Shown here: piece by piece, positions 38,401 to 51,502 of the stretch | How the letters are laid out: each line of letters starts with the position of its first letter | Position numbering within the stretch: the first letter of the stretch is position 1 | From: Inia geoffrensis | Lineage: Eukaryota > Chordata > Mammalia > Artiodactyla > Iniidae | Assembly: GCA_036417435.1 (NCBI GenBank) | Contig: JAZAQT010000468.1 | Location: forward strand, 146,251-210,250 | Length of the DNA stretch: 64,000 bases | Reading direction: 5' to 3' | Position numbers and translations under genes: made by a program | The notes under the pieces: model-generated | Database searches by the model: none | What the model saw: the letters and a program-made list of their open reading frames with translations, nothing else | Told to the model about the DNA's origin: nothing

Positions 38401-39353
38401 TGAACTCAACACCCCGTATTCAAAACCTAGGAATATACCTCACTATGAAGAAAATTAAAACCCATACATTTATAGGTCTCCATAAGAAAATCATTTGTTT
38501 ACAGCAACATACACACAGCAGTGTAAATAAGCTAAATCCCCTTATAAAAATAAATTTGAAAAAGAAAACACAAGGAATGTCAAATAGAGAGAAATTCTTA
38601 AATAAGTCCTTCAGGGCTTGTGAGGAATCTTGCATTTACCACCTCTACATCCACAGCTGTGGGAGAGATAAGGCTGGACACTTCGGGCTGATACTATTGG
38701 TGAGGGAATGCAGACTCTTTGAGGTAATGGTGCATGGTTCCCATGGCACGGGTCCCAAATCTCCACGTTTAAGGGATTTATCCTTCAGCTAAAATATGCA
38801 TGGAAATCCCAGAATATGGTCCACGAAGTGAGCAGGCAAAATTTCTAAAACTCATCGCCATTTTAGCCCCCTGGTACTCGAGTTCGCCGTTCCAGATGCA
38901 ATATTAACACTCTCCCCACTTGGAGAGTCAGTGCCTTTGACCTCTTGTTTCGCACAGTTTGCAATTTCTGTGGAAGATGAACAGGAATAAGGAGAACGAA
39001 TGAGCAGCTAACTTGATGTGTTTGGACGGGCACATTGAACACTGATTTCCCTACAGGAAGAAGAATTCACCAAAGGCTCAGCGTGCCATGCCGGAACGAG
39101 ATTAGGGACTGAAGCAATTCTTCGGGTTTGCAGTCAGCTCACAAGAAAGCGAGTTGAGAAAAGGAGATTTTTGGCACTGTAACTCACAATCCTGCAGAGT
39201 TCCAAATGACCCCTATCATCCAAAAATTTATTGAAGGAAGGCTGTGAAGAGGACTTGAACGCGACGCAGAATTGCAGAAAACAGATATCAGGGGGTAGAT
39301 AAGAACTGCTCTGAAAGCGTAGGAAAAGAGGCAGCAGTTCGACAGTGACGCAC
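32406..39353 (+). repeat. Four tandem satellite units, subfamily B
   Basis: Units start at 32406, 34143, 35880 and 37617, each 1737 bp, and are nearly indistinguishable from the five B units at 16778. A private substitution (CTCAGCATGCC instead of CTCAGCGTGCC) is visible near 33870. All four palindromes, and the left arm of the one closing the block at 39354, read as perfect. Confidence 0.96.
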
Positions 39354-41089
39354 TTGGCCAAAAAGGGCGTATGCGTTTTTTCCTGAATATATTCAGGAAA
39401 AAACGCATACGCCCTTTTTGGCCAACCAAGCAAGCCTGCAATGGAAATCCACACTACAAGGCAGTCTCACTTCCCACCGATCCAAAGGGCCGTCCGAAAA
39501 AAGTGTAAAATCCAGAGAGGCAGGACAGGCCATGGAGAACCGGCAGCCTTGTTATGCTGATGGGCGGGATGTAAATTGCCAACAGCCACTCTGGAGAAGT
39601 GGATGGTGTTTCCTGGAACAAAGAAAAAACCAAGCTAGAGAGCCTAAGGCAGTTCCACTTATGGTGCTATAGATTCGGAAAATTTAAATGAAAAAGACAC
39701 AGCCACACCAAAGTTTGGGGCTGCTCTGTGTACGGGAGCCTTGACTATGGTACAACTTTAATAGCCCAGAAAGAGAAAAATGGATATAGAAGTTGTGGTA
39801 CATCCCTACAATGGAATATCACTCAACAATGAAATCAATGGCAACAGACCAGTAGCAGCATAATGAGTGGATTTAGTTACGATGATTCTAAGTGAAATAA
39901 ATCACACAGAAAAAGAAACATCATAAGATATCACTAATACCGGGAATGTAAACACGGCTATGTGTGAACTGCATTACAAATCACAAGAGAGTCTCACATT
40001 TACAAAAGAAACTTATGCTTGCTTAAGGGGAAAGGAGAGTGGGGAGGCTGCATAAAACCAGAGTTTGACATTAGGACAGATACCATTCCATAAGGCAAAT
40101 ATATATTAGACAAGAGCTACTCCTTGCTCAACCAAATGGACTCAACACCCCGTATTCAAAACGTAGGAATATACCTGACTATGAAGAAAATTAAAACCCA
40201 TACATTTATAGGTCTCCATAAGAAAAGCATTTGTGTACAGCAGCATACACACAGCAGTGTCAATAAGCTAAATCCCCTTATAAAAATAAATTTGAAAAAG
40301 AAAACACAAGGACTGTCAAATAGAGAGAAATTCTTAAATAAGTCCTTCTGGGCTTGTGAGGAATCTTGGATTTACCACCTCTACATCCACAGCTGGGGGA
40401 GAGATAAAGCTGGACACTTGGGGCTGATACTATTGGTGAGGGAATGCAGACCCTTTGAGGTAATGGTGCATGGTTCCCATTCCACGGGTCCCAAATCTCC
40501 ACGTGTAAGGGATTTATCCTTCAGCTAAAATATGCATGGAAAACCCAGAATATGATCCACGAAGTGATCAGGCAAAATTTCTAAAACTCATCGCCATTTT
40601 AGCCCCCTGGTACTCGAGTTCGCCGTTCCAGATGCAGTATTAACATTCTCCCCACTTGGAGAGTCAGTGCCTTTGACCTCTTGTTTGGCACAGTTTGCAA
40701 TTTCTGTGGAAGATGAACAGGAATAAGGAGAACGAATGAGCAGCTAACTTGATGTGTTTGGACGGGCACATTGAACACTGATTTCCCTACAGGAAGAAGA
40801 ATTCATCAAAGGCTCAGCGTGCCATGCCGGAACGAGATTAGGGCCTGAAGCAATTCTTCGGGTTTGCGGTCAGCTCACAAGAAAGCGAGTTGATAAAAGG
40901 AGATTTTTGGCACTGTAACTCACAATCCTGCAGAGTTCCAAATGACCCCTATCATCCAAAAATTTATTGAAGGAAGGCTGTGAAGAGGACTTGAATGCGA
41001 CGCAGAATTGCAGAAAACAGATATCAGGGGGTAGATAAGAATTGCTCTGAAAGCGTAGGAAAAGAGGTAGCAGTTTGACAGTGATGCAC
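39354..41089 (+). repeat. Satellite unit D1 (1736 bp), first D-type unit
   Basis: Upstream of the palindrome the sequence is still B. After it the D haplotype starts: CTACAAGGCAGTCTCAC, CGAAAAAAGTGTAAAATCC, GATGGGCGGGATG, CAAGCTAGAGAGCC. Variants AAAACGTAGGAATATACC, AAAAGCATTTGTG and CCATAAGGCAAATAT are shared with D4 (44562), 5208 bp downstream. Confidence 0.92.
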
Positions 41090-42825
41090 TTGGCCAAAAA
41101 GGGCGTATGCGTTTTTTCCTGAATATATTCAGGAAAAAACGCATACGCCCTTTTTGGCCAACCAAGCAAGCCTGCAATGGAAATCCGCACTACAAGGCAG
41201 TCTCAATTCCCACCGATCCAAAGGGCCGTCCGAAAAAGGTGTAAAATCCAGAGAGGCAGGACAGGCCATGGAGAACCGGCAGCCTTGTTATGCTGATGGG
41301 CGGGATGTAAGTTGCCAACAGCCACTCTGGAGAAGTGGATGGTGTTTCCTGGAACAAAGAAATAACCAAGCTAGAGAGCCTAGGGCACTTCCACTTATGG
41401 TGCTATAGATTCGGAAAATTTAAATGAAAAAGACACAGCCACACCAAAGTTTGGGGCTGCTCTGTGTACGGGAGCCTTGACTATGGGACAACTTTAATAG
41501 CCCAGAAAGAGAAAAATGGATATAGAAGTTGTGGTACATCCCTACAATGGAATATCACTCAAAAATGAAATCAATGGCAACAGACCAGTAGCAGCATAAT
41601 GAGTGGATTTAGTTACGATGATTCTAAGTGAAATAAGTCACACAGAAAAAGAAACATCATAAGATATCACTAATACCGGGAATGTAAACACGGCTACGTG
41701 TGAACTGCATTACAAAACACAAGAGAGTCTCACATTTACAGAAGAAACTTATGCTTGCTTAAGGGGAAAGGAGAGTGAGGAGGCTGCATAAAACCAGAGG
41801 TTGACATTAGGACAGATACCATTCATTAAGCTAAATATATATTAGACAAGACCTACTCCTTGCTCAACCAAATGGACTCAACACCCCGTATTCAAAACCT
41901 AGGAATATACCTGTCTATGAAGAAAATTAAAACCCATACTTTTATAGGTCTCCATAAGAAAATCATTTGTGTACAGCAGCATACACAGAGCAGTGTAAAT
42001 AAGCTAAATCCCCTTATAAAAATAAATTTGAATAAGAAAACACAAGGACTGTCAAATAGAGAGAAATTCTTAAATAAGTCCTTGAGGGCTTGTGAGGAAT
42101 CTTGGGTTTACCACCTCTACATCCACAGCTGTGGGAGAGATAAGGCTGGACACTTGCTGCTGATACTATTGGTGAGGGAATGCAGACCCTTTGAGGTAAT
42201 GGTGCATGGTTCCCATTCCACGGGACCCAAATCTCCACGTGTAAGGGATTTATCCTTCAGCTAAAATATGCATGGAAAACCCAGAATATGGTCCACGAAG
42301 TGATCAGGCAAAATTTCTAAAACTCATCGCCATTTTAGCCCCCTGGTACTCGAGTTCGCCGTTCCACATGCAATATTAACATTCTCCCCACTTGGAGAGT
42401 CAGTGCCTTTGACCTCTTGTTTGGCACAGTTTGCAATTTCTGTGGAAGATGAACAGGAATAAGGAGAACGAATGAGCAGCTAACTTGATGTGTTTGGACG
42501 GGCACATTGAACACTGATTTCCCTACAGGAAGAAGAATTCATCAAAGGCTCAGCATGCCATGCCGGAACGAGATTAGGGCCTGAAGCAATTCTTCGGGTT
42601 TGCGGTCAGCTCACAAGAAAGCGAGTTGAGAAAAGGAGATTTTTGGCACTGTAACTCACAATCCTGCAGAGTTCCAAATGACCCCTATCATCCAAAAATT
42701 TATTGAAGGAAGGCTGTGAAGAGGACTTGAACGTGACGCAGGATTGCAGAAAACAGATATCAGGGGGTAGATAAAAATTGCTCTGAAAGCGTAGGAAAAG
42801 AGGCAGCAGTTCGATAGTGATGCAC
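41090..42825 (+). repeat. Satellite unit D2 (1736 bp)
   Basis: The first ~390 bp match D5 (46298) with private variants CAGTCTCAATTCCC, CGAAAAAGGTGTAAAATCC, GATGTAAGTTGCC and AAGAAATAACC. From about 41483 it instead shares CTATGGGACAAC and CTCAAAAATGAAATC with D6 (48036). The unit is therefore a mosaic relative to its neighbours. Confidence 0.92.
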
Positions 42826-44561
42826 TTGGCAAAAAAGGGCATATGCGTTTTTTCCTGAATATATTCAGGAAAAAACGCATAAGCCCTTTTTGGCCAACCA
42901 AGCAAGCCTGCAATGGAAATCCGCACTACAAGGCAGTCTCACTTCCCAACGATCCAAAGGGCCGTCCGAAAAAAGTGTAAAATCCAGAGAGGCAGGAGAG
43001 GCCATGGAGAACCGGCAGCCTTGTTATGCTGATGGGCGGGATGTAAATTGCCAGCAGCCACTCTGGAGAAGTGGATGGTGTTTCCTGGAAGAAAGAAAAA
43101 ACCAAGCTAGAGAGCCTAGGGCACTTCCACTTATGGTGGTATAGATTCGGAAAATTTAAATGAAAAAGACAGAGCCACAGCAAAGTTTGGGGCTGCTCTG
43201 TGTACGGGAGCCTTGACTATGGTACAACTTTAATAGCCCAGAAAGAGAAAAATGGATATAGAAGTTGTGGTACATCCCTACAATGGAATATCACTCAACA
43301 ATGAAATCAATGGCAACAGACCAGTAGCAGCATATTGAGTGGATTTATTTACGATGATTCTAAGTGAAATAAGTCACACAGAAAAAGAAACATCATAAGA
43401 TATCACTAATACCGGGAATTTAAACACGTCTACGTGTGAACTGCATTACAAAACACAAGAGAGTCTCACATTTACAAAAAAAACTTATGCTTTCTTAAGG
43501 GGAAAGGAGAGTGGGGAGGCTGCATAAAACCAGAGGTTGACATTAGGACAGATACCATTCCTTAAGCCAAATATATATTAGACAATAGCTACTCCTTGCT
43601 CAACCAAATGGACTCAACACCCCGTATTCAAAACCTAGGAATATACCTGAGTATGAAGAAAATTAAAACCCATACATTTATAGGTCTCCATAAGAAAATC
43701 ATTTGTGTACAGCAGCATACACACAGCAGTGTCAATAAGCTAAATCCCCTTATAAAAATAAATTTGAAAAAGAAAACACAAGGACTGTCAAATAGAGAGA
43801 AATTCTTAAATAAGTCCTTCTGGGCTTGTGAGGAATCTTGGATTTACCACCTGTACATCCACAGCTGTGGGACAGATAAGGTTGGACACTTGGGGCTAAT
43901 ACTATTGGTGAGGGAATGCAGACCCTTTGAGGTAATGGTGCATGGTTCCCATTCCACGGGTCCCAAATCTCCACGTGTAAGGGATTTATCCTTCAGCTAA
44001 AATATGCATGGAAAACCCAGAATATGATCCACGAAGTGATCAGGCAAAATTTCTAAAACTCATCGCCATTTTAGCCCCCTGGTACTCGAGTTCGCCGTTC
44101 CAGATGCAGTATTAACATTCTCCCCACTTGGAGAGTCAGTGCCTTTGACCTCTTGTTTGGCACAGTTTGCAATTTCTGTGGAAGATGAACAGGAATAAGG
44201 AGAACGAATGAGCAGCTAACTTGATGTGTTTGGACGGGCACATTGAACACTGATTTCCCTACAGGAAGAAGAATTCATCAAAGGCTCAGCGTGCCATGCC
44301 GGAACGAGATTAAGGCCTGAAGCAATTCTTCGGGTTTGCGGTCAGCTCACAAGAAAGCGAGTTGAGAAAAGGAGATTTTTGGCACTGTAACTCACAATCC
44401 TGCAGAGTTCCAAATGACCCCTATCATCCAAAAATTTATTGAAGGAAGGCTGTGAAGAGGACTTGAACGCGACGCAGAATTGCAGAAAACAGATATCAGG
44501 GGGTAGATAAGAATTGCTCTGAAAGCGTAGGAAAAGAGGTAGCAGTTTGACAGTGATGCAC
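42826..44561 (+). repeat. Satellite unit D3 (1736 bp)
   Basis: The palindrome has two mismatches (TTGGCAAAAAAGGGCATATG in the left arm, CGCATAAGCCC in the right). The right-arm variant is shared with the unit at 49768. Private changes include AAGACAGAGCCACAGC and GGACAGATAAGGTTGG. Confidence 0.92.
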
Positions 44562-46297
44562 TTGGCCAAAAAGGGCGTATGCGTTTTTTCCTGAATATAT
44601 TCAGGAAAAAACGCATACGCCCTTTTTGGCCAACCAAGCAAGCCTGCAATGGAAATCCACACTACAAGGCAGTCTCACTTCCCACCGATCCAAAGGGCCG
44701 TCCGAAAAAAGTGTAAAATCCAGAGAGGCAGGACAGGCCATGGAGAACCGGCAGCCTTGTTATGCTGATGGGCGGGATGTAAATTGCCAACAGCCACTCT
44801 GGAGAAGTGGATGGTGTTTCCTGGAACAAAGAAAAAACCAATCTAGAGAGCCTAAGGCAGTTCCACTTATGGTGCTATAGATTCGGAAAATTTAAATGAA
44901 AAAGACACAGCCACACCAAAGTTTGGGGCTGCTCTGTGTACGGGAGCCTTGACTATGGTACAACTTTAATAGCCCAGAAAGAGAAAAATGGATATAGAAG
45001 TTGTGGTACATCCCTACAATGGAATATCACTCAACAATGAAATCAATGGCAACAGACCAGTAGCAGCATAATGAGTGGATTTAGTTACGATGATTCTAAG
45101 TGAAATAAATCACACAGAAAAAGAAACATCATAAGATATCACTAATACCGGGAATGTAAACACGGCTATGTGTGAACTGCATTACAAATCACAAGAGAGT
45201 CTCACATTTACAAAAGAAACTTATGCTTGCTTAAGGGGAAAGGAGAGTGGGGAGGCTGCATAAAACCAGAGTTTGACATTACGACAGATACCATTCCATA
45301 AGGCAAATATATATTAGACAAGAGCTACTCCTTGCTCAACCAAATGGACTCAACACCCCGTATTCAAAACGTAGGAATATACCTGACTATGAAGAAAATT
45401 AAAACCCATACATTTATAGGTCTCCATAAGAAAAGCATTTGTGTACAGCAGCATACACACAGCAGTGGCAATAAGCTAAATCCCCTTATAAAAATAAATT
45501 TGAAAAAGAAAACACAAGGACTGTCAAATAGAGAGAAATTCTTAAATAAGTCCTTCTGGGCTTGTGAGGAATCTTGGATTTACCACCTCTACATCCACAG
45601 CTGGGGGAGAGATAAGGCTGGACACTTGGGGCTGATACTATTGGTGAGGGAATGCAGACCCTTTGAGGTAATGGTGCATGGTTCCCATTCCACGGGTCCC
45701 AAATCTCCACGTGTAAGGGATTTATCCTTCAGCTAAAATATGCATGGAAAACCCAGAATATGATCCACGAAGTGATCAGGCAAAATTTCTAAAACTCATC
45801 GCCATTTTAGCCCCCTGGTACTCGAGTTCGCCGTTCCAGATGCAGTATTAACATTCTCCCCACTTGGAGAGTCAGTGCCTTTGACCTCTTGTTTGGCACA
45901 GTTTGCAATTTCTGTGGAAGATGAACAGGAATAAGGAGAACGAATGAGCAGCTAACTTGATGTGTTTGGACGGGCACATTGAACACTGATTTCCCTACAG
46001 GAAGAAGAATTCATCAAAGGCTCAGCGTGCCATGCCGGAACGAGATTAAGGCCTGAAGCAATTCTTCGGGATTGCGGTCAGCTCACAAGAAAGCGAGTTG
46101 ATAAAAGGAGATTTTTGGCACTGTAACTCACAATCCTGCAGAGTTCCAAATGACCCCTATCATCCAAAAATTTATTGAAGGAAGGCTGTGAAGAGGACTT
46201 GAATGCGACGCAGAATTGCAGAAAACAGATATCAGGGGGTAGATAAGAATTGCTCTGAAAGCGTAGGAAAAGAGGTAGCAGTTTGACAGTGATGCAC
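44562..46297 (+). repeat. Satellite unit D4 (1736 bp), copy of D1
   Basis: Near copy of D1 at +5208 bp (three units). It shares ACGTAGGAATATACC, AAAAGCATTTGTG, the combination CCACACTACAAGGCAG and ATAAGGCAAAT. Private changes include CAGTGGCAATAAGC and CATTACGACAGATACC. Confidence 0.92.
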
Positions 46298-48035
46298 TTG
46301 GCCAAAAAGGGCGTATGCGTTTTTTCCTGAATATATTCAGGAAAAAACGCATACGCCCTTTTTGGCCAACCAAGCAAGCCTGCAATGGAAATCCGCACTA
46401 CAAGGCAGTCTCAATTCCCACCGATCCAAAGGGCCGTCCGAAAAAGGTGTAAAATCCAGAGAGGCAGGACAGGCCATGGAGAACCGGCAGCCTTGTTATG
46501 CTGATGGGCGGGATGTAAGTTGCCAACAGCCACTCTGGAGAAGTGGATGGTGTTTCCTGGAACAAAGAAATAACCAAGCTAGAGAGCCTAGGGCACTTCC
46601 ACTTATGGTGCTATAGATTCGGAAAATTTAAATGAAAAAGACACAGCCACACCAAAGTTTGGGGCTGCTCTGTGTACGGGAGCCTTGACTATGGTACAAC
46701 TTTAATAGCCCAGAAAGAGAAAAATGGATATAGAAGTTGTGGTACATCCCTACAATGGAATATCACTCAACAATGAAATCAATGGCAGCAGACCAGTAGC
46801 AGCATAATGAGTGGATTTAGTTACGATGATTCTAAGTGAAATAAGTCACACAGAAAAAGAAACATCATAAAATATCACTAATACCGGGAATGTAAACATG
46901 GCTATGTGTGAACTGCATTACAAAACACAAGAGAGTCTCACATTTACAAAAGGAACCTTTGCTTGCTTAAGGGGAAAGGAGAGTGGGGAGGCTGCATAAA
47001 ACCAGAGGTTGACATTAGGACAGATACCATTCCTTAAGCCAAATATATATTAGACAAGAGCTACTCCTTGCTCAACCAAATGGACTCAACACCCCGTATT
47101 CAAAACCTAGGAATATACCTGACTATGAAGAAAATTAAAACCCATACATTTATAGGTCTCCATAAGAAAAGCATTTGTGTACAGCAGCATACACACAGCA
47201 GTGTCAATAAGCTAAATCCCCTTATAAAAATAAATTTGAAAAAGAAAACACAAGGACTGTCAAATAGAGAGAAATTCTTAAATAAGTCCTTCACGGCTTG
47301 TGAGGAATCTTGGATTTACCACCTCTACATCCACAGCTGTGGGAGAGATAAGGCTGGACAATTGGGGCTGATACTATTGGTGAGGGAATGCAGACCCTTT
47401 GAGGTAATGTTGCATGGTTCCCATTCCACGGGTCCCAAATCTCCACGTGTAAGGGATTTATCCTTCAGCTAAAATATGCATGGAAAAATCAGAATATGAT
47501 CCACGAAGTGATCAGGCAAAATTTCTAAAACTCATCGCCATTTTAGCCCCCTGGTACTCGAGTTCGCCGTTCCAGATGCAATATTAACATTCTCCCCACT
47601 TGGAGAGTCAGTGCCTTTGACCTCTTGTTTGGCACAGTTTGCAATTTCTGTGGAAGATGAACAGGAATAAGGAGAACGAATGAGCAGCTAACTTGATGTG
47701 TTTGGACGGGCACATTGAACACTGATTTCCCTACAGGAAGAAGAATTCATCAAAGGCTCAGCGAGCCATGCCGGAGCGAGATTAAGGCCTGAAGCAATTC
47801 TTCGGGTTTGCGGTCAGCTCAGAAGAAAGCGAGTTGAGAAAAGGAGATTTTTGGCACTGTAACTCACAATCCTGCAGAGTTCCAAATGACCCCAACATCA
47901 TCCAAAAATTTATTGAAGGAAGGCTGTGAAGAGGACTTGAACGCGACACAGAATTGCAGAAAACAGATATCAGGGTGTAGATAAGAATTTCTCTGAAAGC
48001 GTAGGAAAAGAGGCAGCAGTTTGACAGTGATGCAC
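46298..48035 (+). repeat. Satellite unit D5 (1738 bp)
   Basis: Starts as a copy of D2, then departs after about 46690. A 2-bp gain near 47893 (CCCCAACATCATCC) explains the 1738-bp length. It also has CAGGGTGTAG and a lone T-to-G in the following palindrome's T-run (GCGTTTGTTCC). Confidence 0.92.
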
Positions 48036-49767
48036 TTGGCCAAAAAGGGCGTATGCGTTTGTTCCTGAATATATTCAGGAAAAAACGCATACGCCCTTTT
48101 TGGCCAACCAAGCAAGCCTGCAATGCAAATCCGCACTACAAGGCAGTCTCACTTCCCACCGATCCAAAGGGCCGTCCGAAAAAAGTGTAAAATCCAGAGA
48201 GGGAGGACAGGCCATGGAGAACCGGCAGCCTTGTTATGCTGATGGGCGGGATGTAAATTGCCAACAGCCACTGTAGAGAAGTGGATGGTGTTTCCTGGAA
48301 CAAAGAAAAAACCAAGCTAGAGAGCCTAGGGCACTTCCACTTATGGTGCTATAGATTCGGAAAATTTAAATGAAAAAGACACAGCCACACCAAAGTTTGG
48401 GGCTGCTCTGTGTACGGGAGCCTTGACTATGGGACAACTTTAATAGCCCAGAAAGAGAAAAATGGATATAGAAGTTGTGGTACATCCCTACAATGGAATA
48501 TCACTCAAAAATGAAATCAATGGCAACAGACCAGTAGCAGCATAATGAGTGGATTTAGTTACGATGATTCTAAGTGAAATAAGTCACACAGAAAAAGAAA
48601 CATCATAAGATATCACTAATACCGGGAATGTAAACACGGCTATGTGTGAACTGCATTACGAAACACAAGAGAGTCTCACATTTACAAAAGAAACTTATGC
48701 TTGCTTAAGGGGAAAGGAGAGTGGGGAGGCTGCATAAAACCAGAGGTTGACATTAGGACAGATACCATTCCATAAGCCAAATATATATTAGACAACACCT
48801 ACTCCTTGCTCAACCAAATGGACTCAACACCCCGTATTCAAAACCTAGGAATATACCTATGAAGAAAATTAAAACCCATACTTTTATAGGTCTCCATAAG
48901 AAAATCATTTCTGTACAGCAGCATACACACAGCACTGTAAATAAGCTAAATCCTCTTATAAAAATAAATTTGAAAAAGAAAACACAAGGACTGTCTAATA
49001 GAGAGAAATTCTTAAATAAGTCCTTGAGGGCTTGTGAGGAATCTTGGATTTACCACCTCTACATCCACAGCTGTGGGAGAGATAAGGCTGGACACTTGGG
49101 GCTGATACTATTGGTGAGGGAACGCAGACCCTTTGAGGTAATGGTGCATGGTTCCCATTCCACGGGTCCCAAATCTCCACGTGTAAGGGATTTATCCTTC
49201 AGCTAAAATATGCATGGAAAACCCAGAATATGGTCCACGAAGTGATCAGGCAAAATTTCTAAAACTCATCGCCATTTTAGCCCCCTGGTACTCGAGTTCG
49301 CCGTTCCAGATGCAATATTAACATTTTCCCCACTTGGAGAGTCAGTGCCTTTGACCTCTTGTTTGGCAGAGTTTGCAATTTCTGTTGAAATTGAACAGGA
49401 ATAAGGAGAACGAATGAGGAGCTAACTTGATGTGTTTGGATGGGCACATTGAACACTGATTTCCCTACAGGAAGAAGAATTCATCAAAGGCTCAGCGTGC
49501 CATGCCGGAACGAGATTAGGCCCTGAAGCAATTCTTCGGGTTTGCGGTCAGCTCACAAGAAAGCGAGTTGAGAAAAGGAGATTTTTGGCACTGTAACTCA
49601 CAATCCTGCAGAGTTCCAAATGACCCCTATCATCCAAAAATTTATTGAAGGAAAGCTGTGAAGAGGACTTGAACGCGACGCAGAATTGCAGAAAACAGAT
49701 ATCAGGTGGTAGATAAGAATTGCTCTGAAAGCATAGGAAAAGAGGCAGCAGTTCGACAGTGATGCAC
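48036..49767 (+). repeat. Satellite unit D6 with 4-bp deletion (1732 bp)
   Basis: Lacks four bases of ACCTGACTATGAAG near 48857. Shares ACAGCACTGTAAATAAGC and CTGTCTAATAGAG with D13 (60182), which has the same length and the same deletion 12,146 bp away. GGAGGACAGG and CACTGTAGAGAAG are private. Confidence 0.93.
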
Positions 49768-51502
49768 TTGGCCAAAAAGGGCTTATGTGTTTTTTCCTGA
49801 ATATATTCAGGAAAAAACGCATAAGCCCTTTTTGGCCAACCAAGCAAGCCTGCAATGGAAATCCGCACTACAAGGAAGTCTCACTTCCCTCCGGTCAAAA
49901 GGGCCGTCCGAAAAATTGTAAAATCCAGAGAGGCAGGACAGGCCATGGAGAACCAGCAGCCTTGTTATGCTTATAGGTGGGATGTAAATTGCCAACAGCC
50001 ACTCTGGAGAAGTGAATGGTGTTTCCTGGAACAAAGAAAAAACCAAGCTAGAGAGCCTAGGGCACTTCCACTTATGGTGCTATAGATTCGGAAAATTTAA
50101 ATGAAAAAGACACAGCCACACCAAAGTTTGGGGCTGCTCTGTGTACGGGAGCCTTGACTATGGTACAACTTTAATAGCCCAGAAAGAGAAAAATGGATAT
50201 AGAAGTTGTGGTACATCCATACAATGGAATATCACTCAACAATGAAATCAATGGCAACAGACCAGTAGCAGCATAATGAGTGGGTTTAGTTACGATGATT
50301 CTAAGTGAAATAAGTCACACAGAAAAAGAAACATCATAAGATATCACTAATACCGGGAATGTAAACACGGCTACGTGTGAACTGCATTACAAAACACAAG
50401 AGAGTCTCACATTTACAAAAGAAACTTATGCTTGCTTAAGGGGAAAGGAGAGTGGGGAGGCTGCATAAAACCAGAGGTTGACATTAGGACAGATACCATT
50501 CCATAAGCCAAATATATATTAGACAAGAGCTACTCCTTGCTCAACCAAATGGACTCAACACCCCGTATTCAAAACCTAGGAATATACCTGACTATGAAGA
50601 AAATTAAAACCCATACATTTATAGGTCTCCAGAAGAAAATCATTTGTGTACAGCAGCATACACACAGCAGTGTCAATAAGCTAAATCCCCTTATAAAAAT
50701 AAATTTGAAAAAGAAAACACAAGGACTGTCAAATAGAGAGAAATTCTTAAATAAGTCCTTCAGGGCTTGTGAGGAACCTTGGATTTACCACCTCTACATC
50801 CACAGCTGTGGGAGAGATAAGGCTGGACACTTGGGGCTGATACTATTGGTGAGGGAATGCAGACCCTTTGAGGTAATGGTGCATGGTTCCCATTCCACGG
50901 GTCCCAAATCTCCACGTTGAAGGGATTTATCCTTCAGCTAAAATATGCATGGAAAACCCAGAATATGGTCCACGAAGTGATCAGGCACAATTTCTAAAAC
51001 TCATCGCCATTTTAGCCCCATGGTACTCGAGTTCGCCGTTCCAGATGCAATATTAACATTCTCCCCACTTGGAGAGTCAGTGTCTTTGACCTCTGGTTTA
51101 TCACAGTTTGCAATTTCTGTGGAAGATGAACAGGAATAAGGAGAACGAATGAGCAGCTAACTTGATGTGTTTGCACGGGCACATTGAACTCTGATTTCCC
51201 TACAGGAAGAAGAATTCATCAAAGGCTCAGCATGCCATGCCGGAACGAGATTAGGGACTGAAGCAATTCTTCGGGTTTGCAGTCAGCTCACAAGAAAGCG
51301 AGTTGAGAAAAGGAGATTTTTGGCACTGTAACTCACAATCCTGCAGAGTTCCAAATGACCCCTATCATCCAAAAATTTATTGAAGGAAGGCTGTGAAGAG
51401 GACTTGAACGCGACGCAGAATTGCAGAAAACAGATATCAGGGGGTAGATAAGAATTGCTCTGAAAGCGTACGAAAAGAGGCAGCAGTTCGACAGTGATGC
51501 AC
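49768..51502 (+). repeat. Satellite unit D7 (1735 bp)
   Basis: The palindrome carries a paired change: left arm GGGCTTATG facing right arm CATAAGCCC. After the palindrome it has CCCTCCGGTCAAAAGGG instead of CCCACCGATCCAAAGGG. That form is closer to the old edge units and is shared with D8, D13 and the last partial unit. A 1-bp loss in CGAAAAATTG explains its length. Confidence 0.92.

Noticed and set aside
15043..39353. CRISPR-like array of regular repeats
   Set aside because: The repeating unit is about 1.74 kb with no short repeat/spacer organisation, and the sequence context is mammalian.
16778..39353. Identical B units as a pure assembly artefact
   Set aside because: Individual copies carry private differences (17521, 20317, 33870) and are interleaved with A and C units, so they are not one sequence simply repeated. 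Copy number still needs read support.
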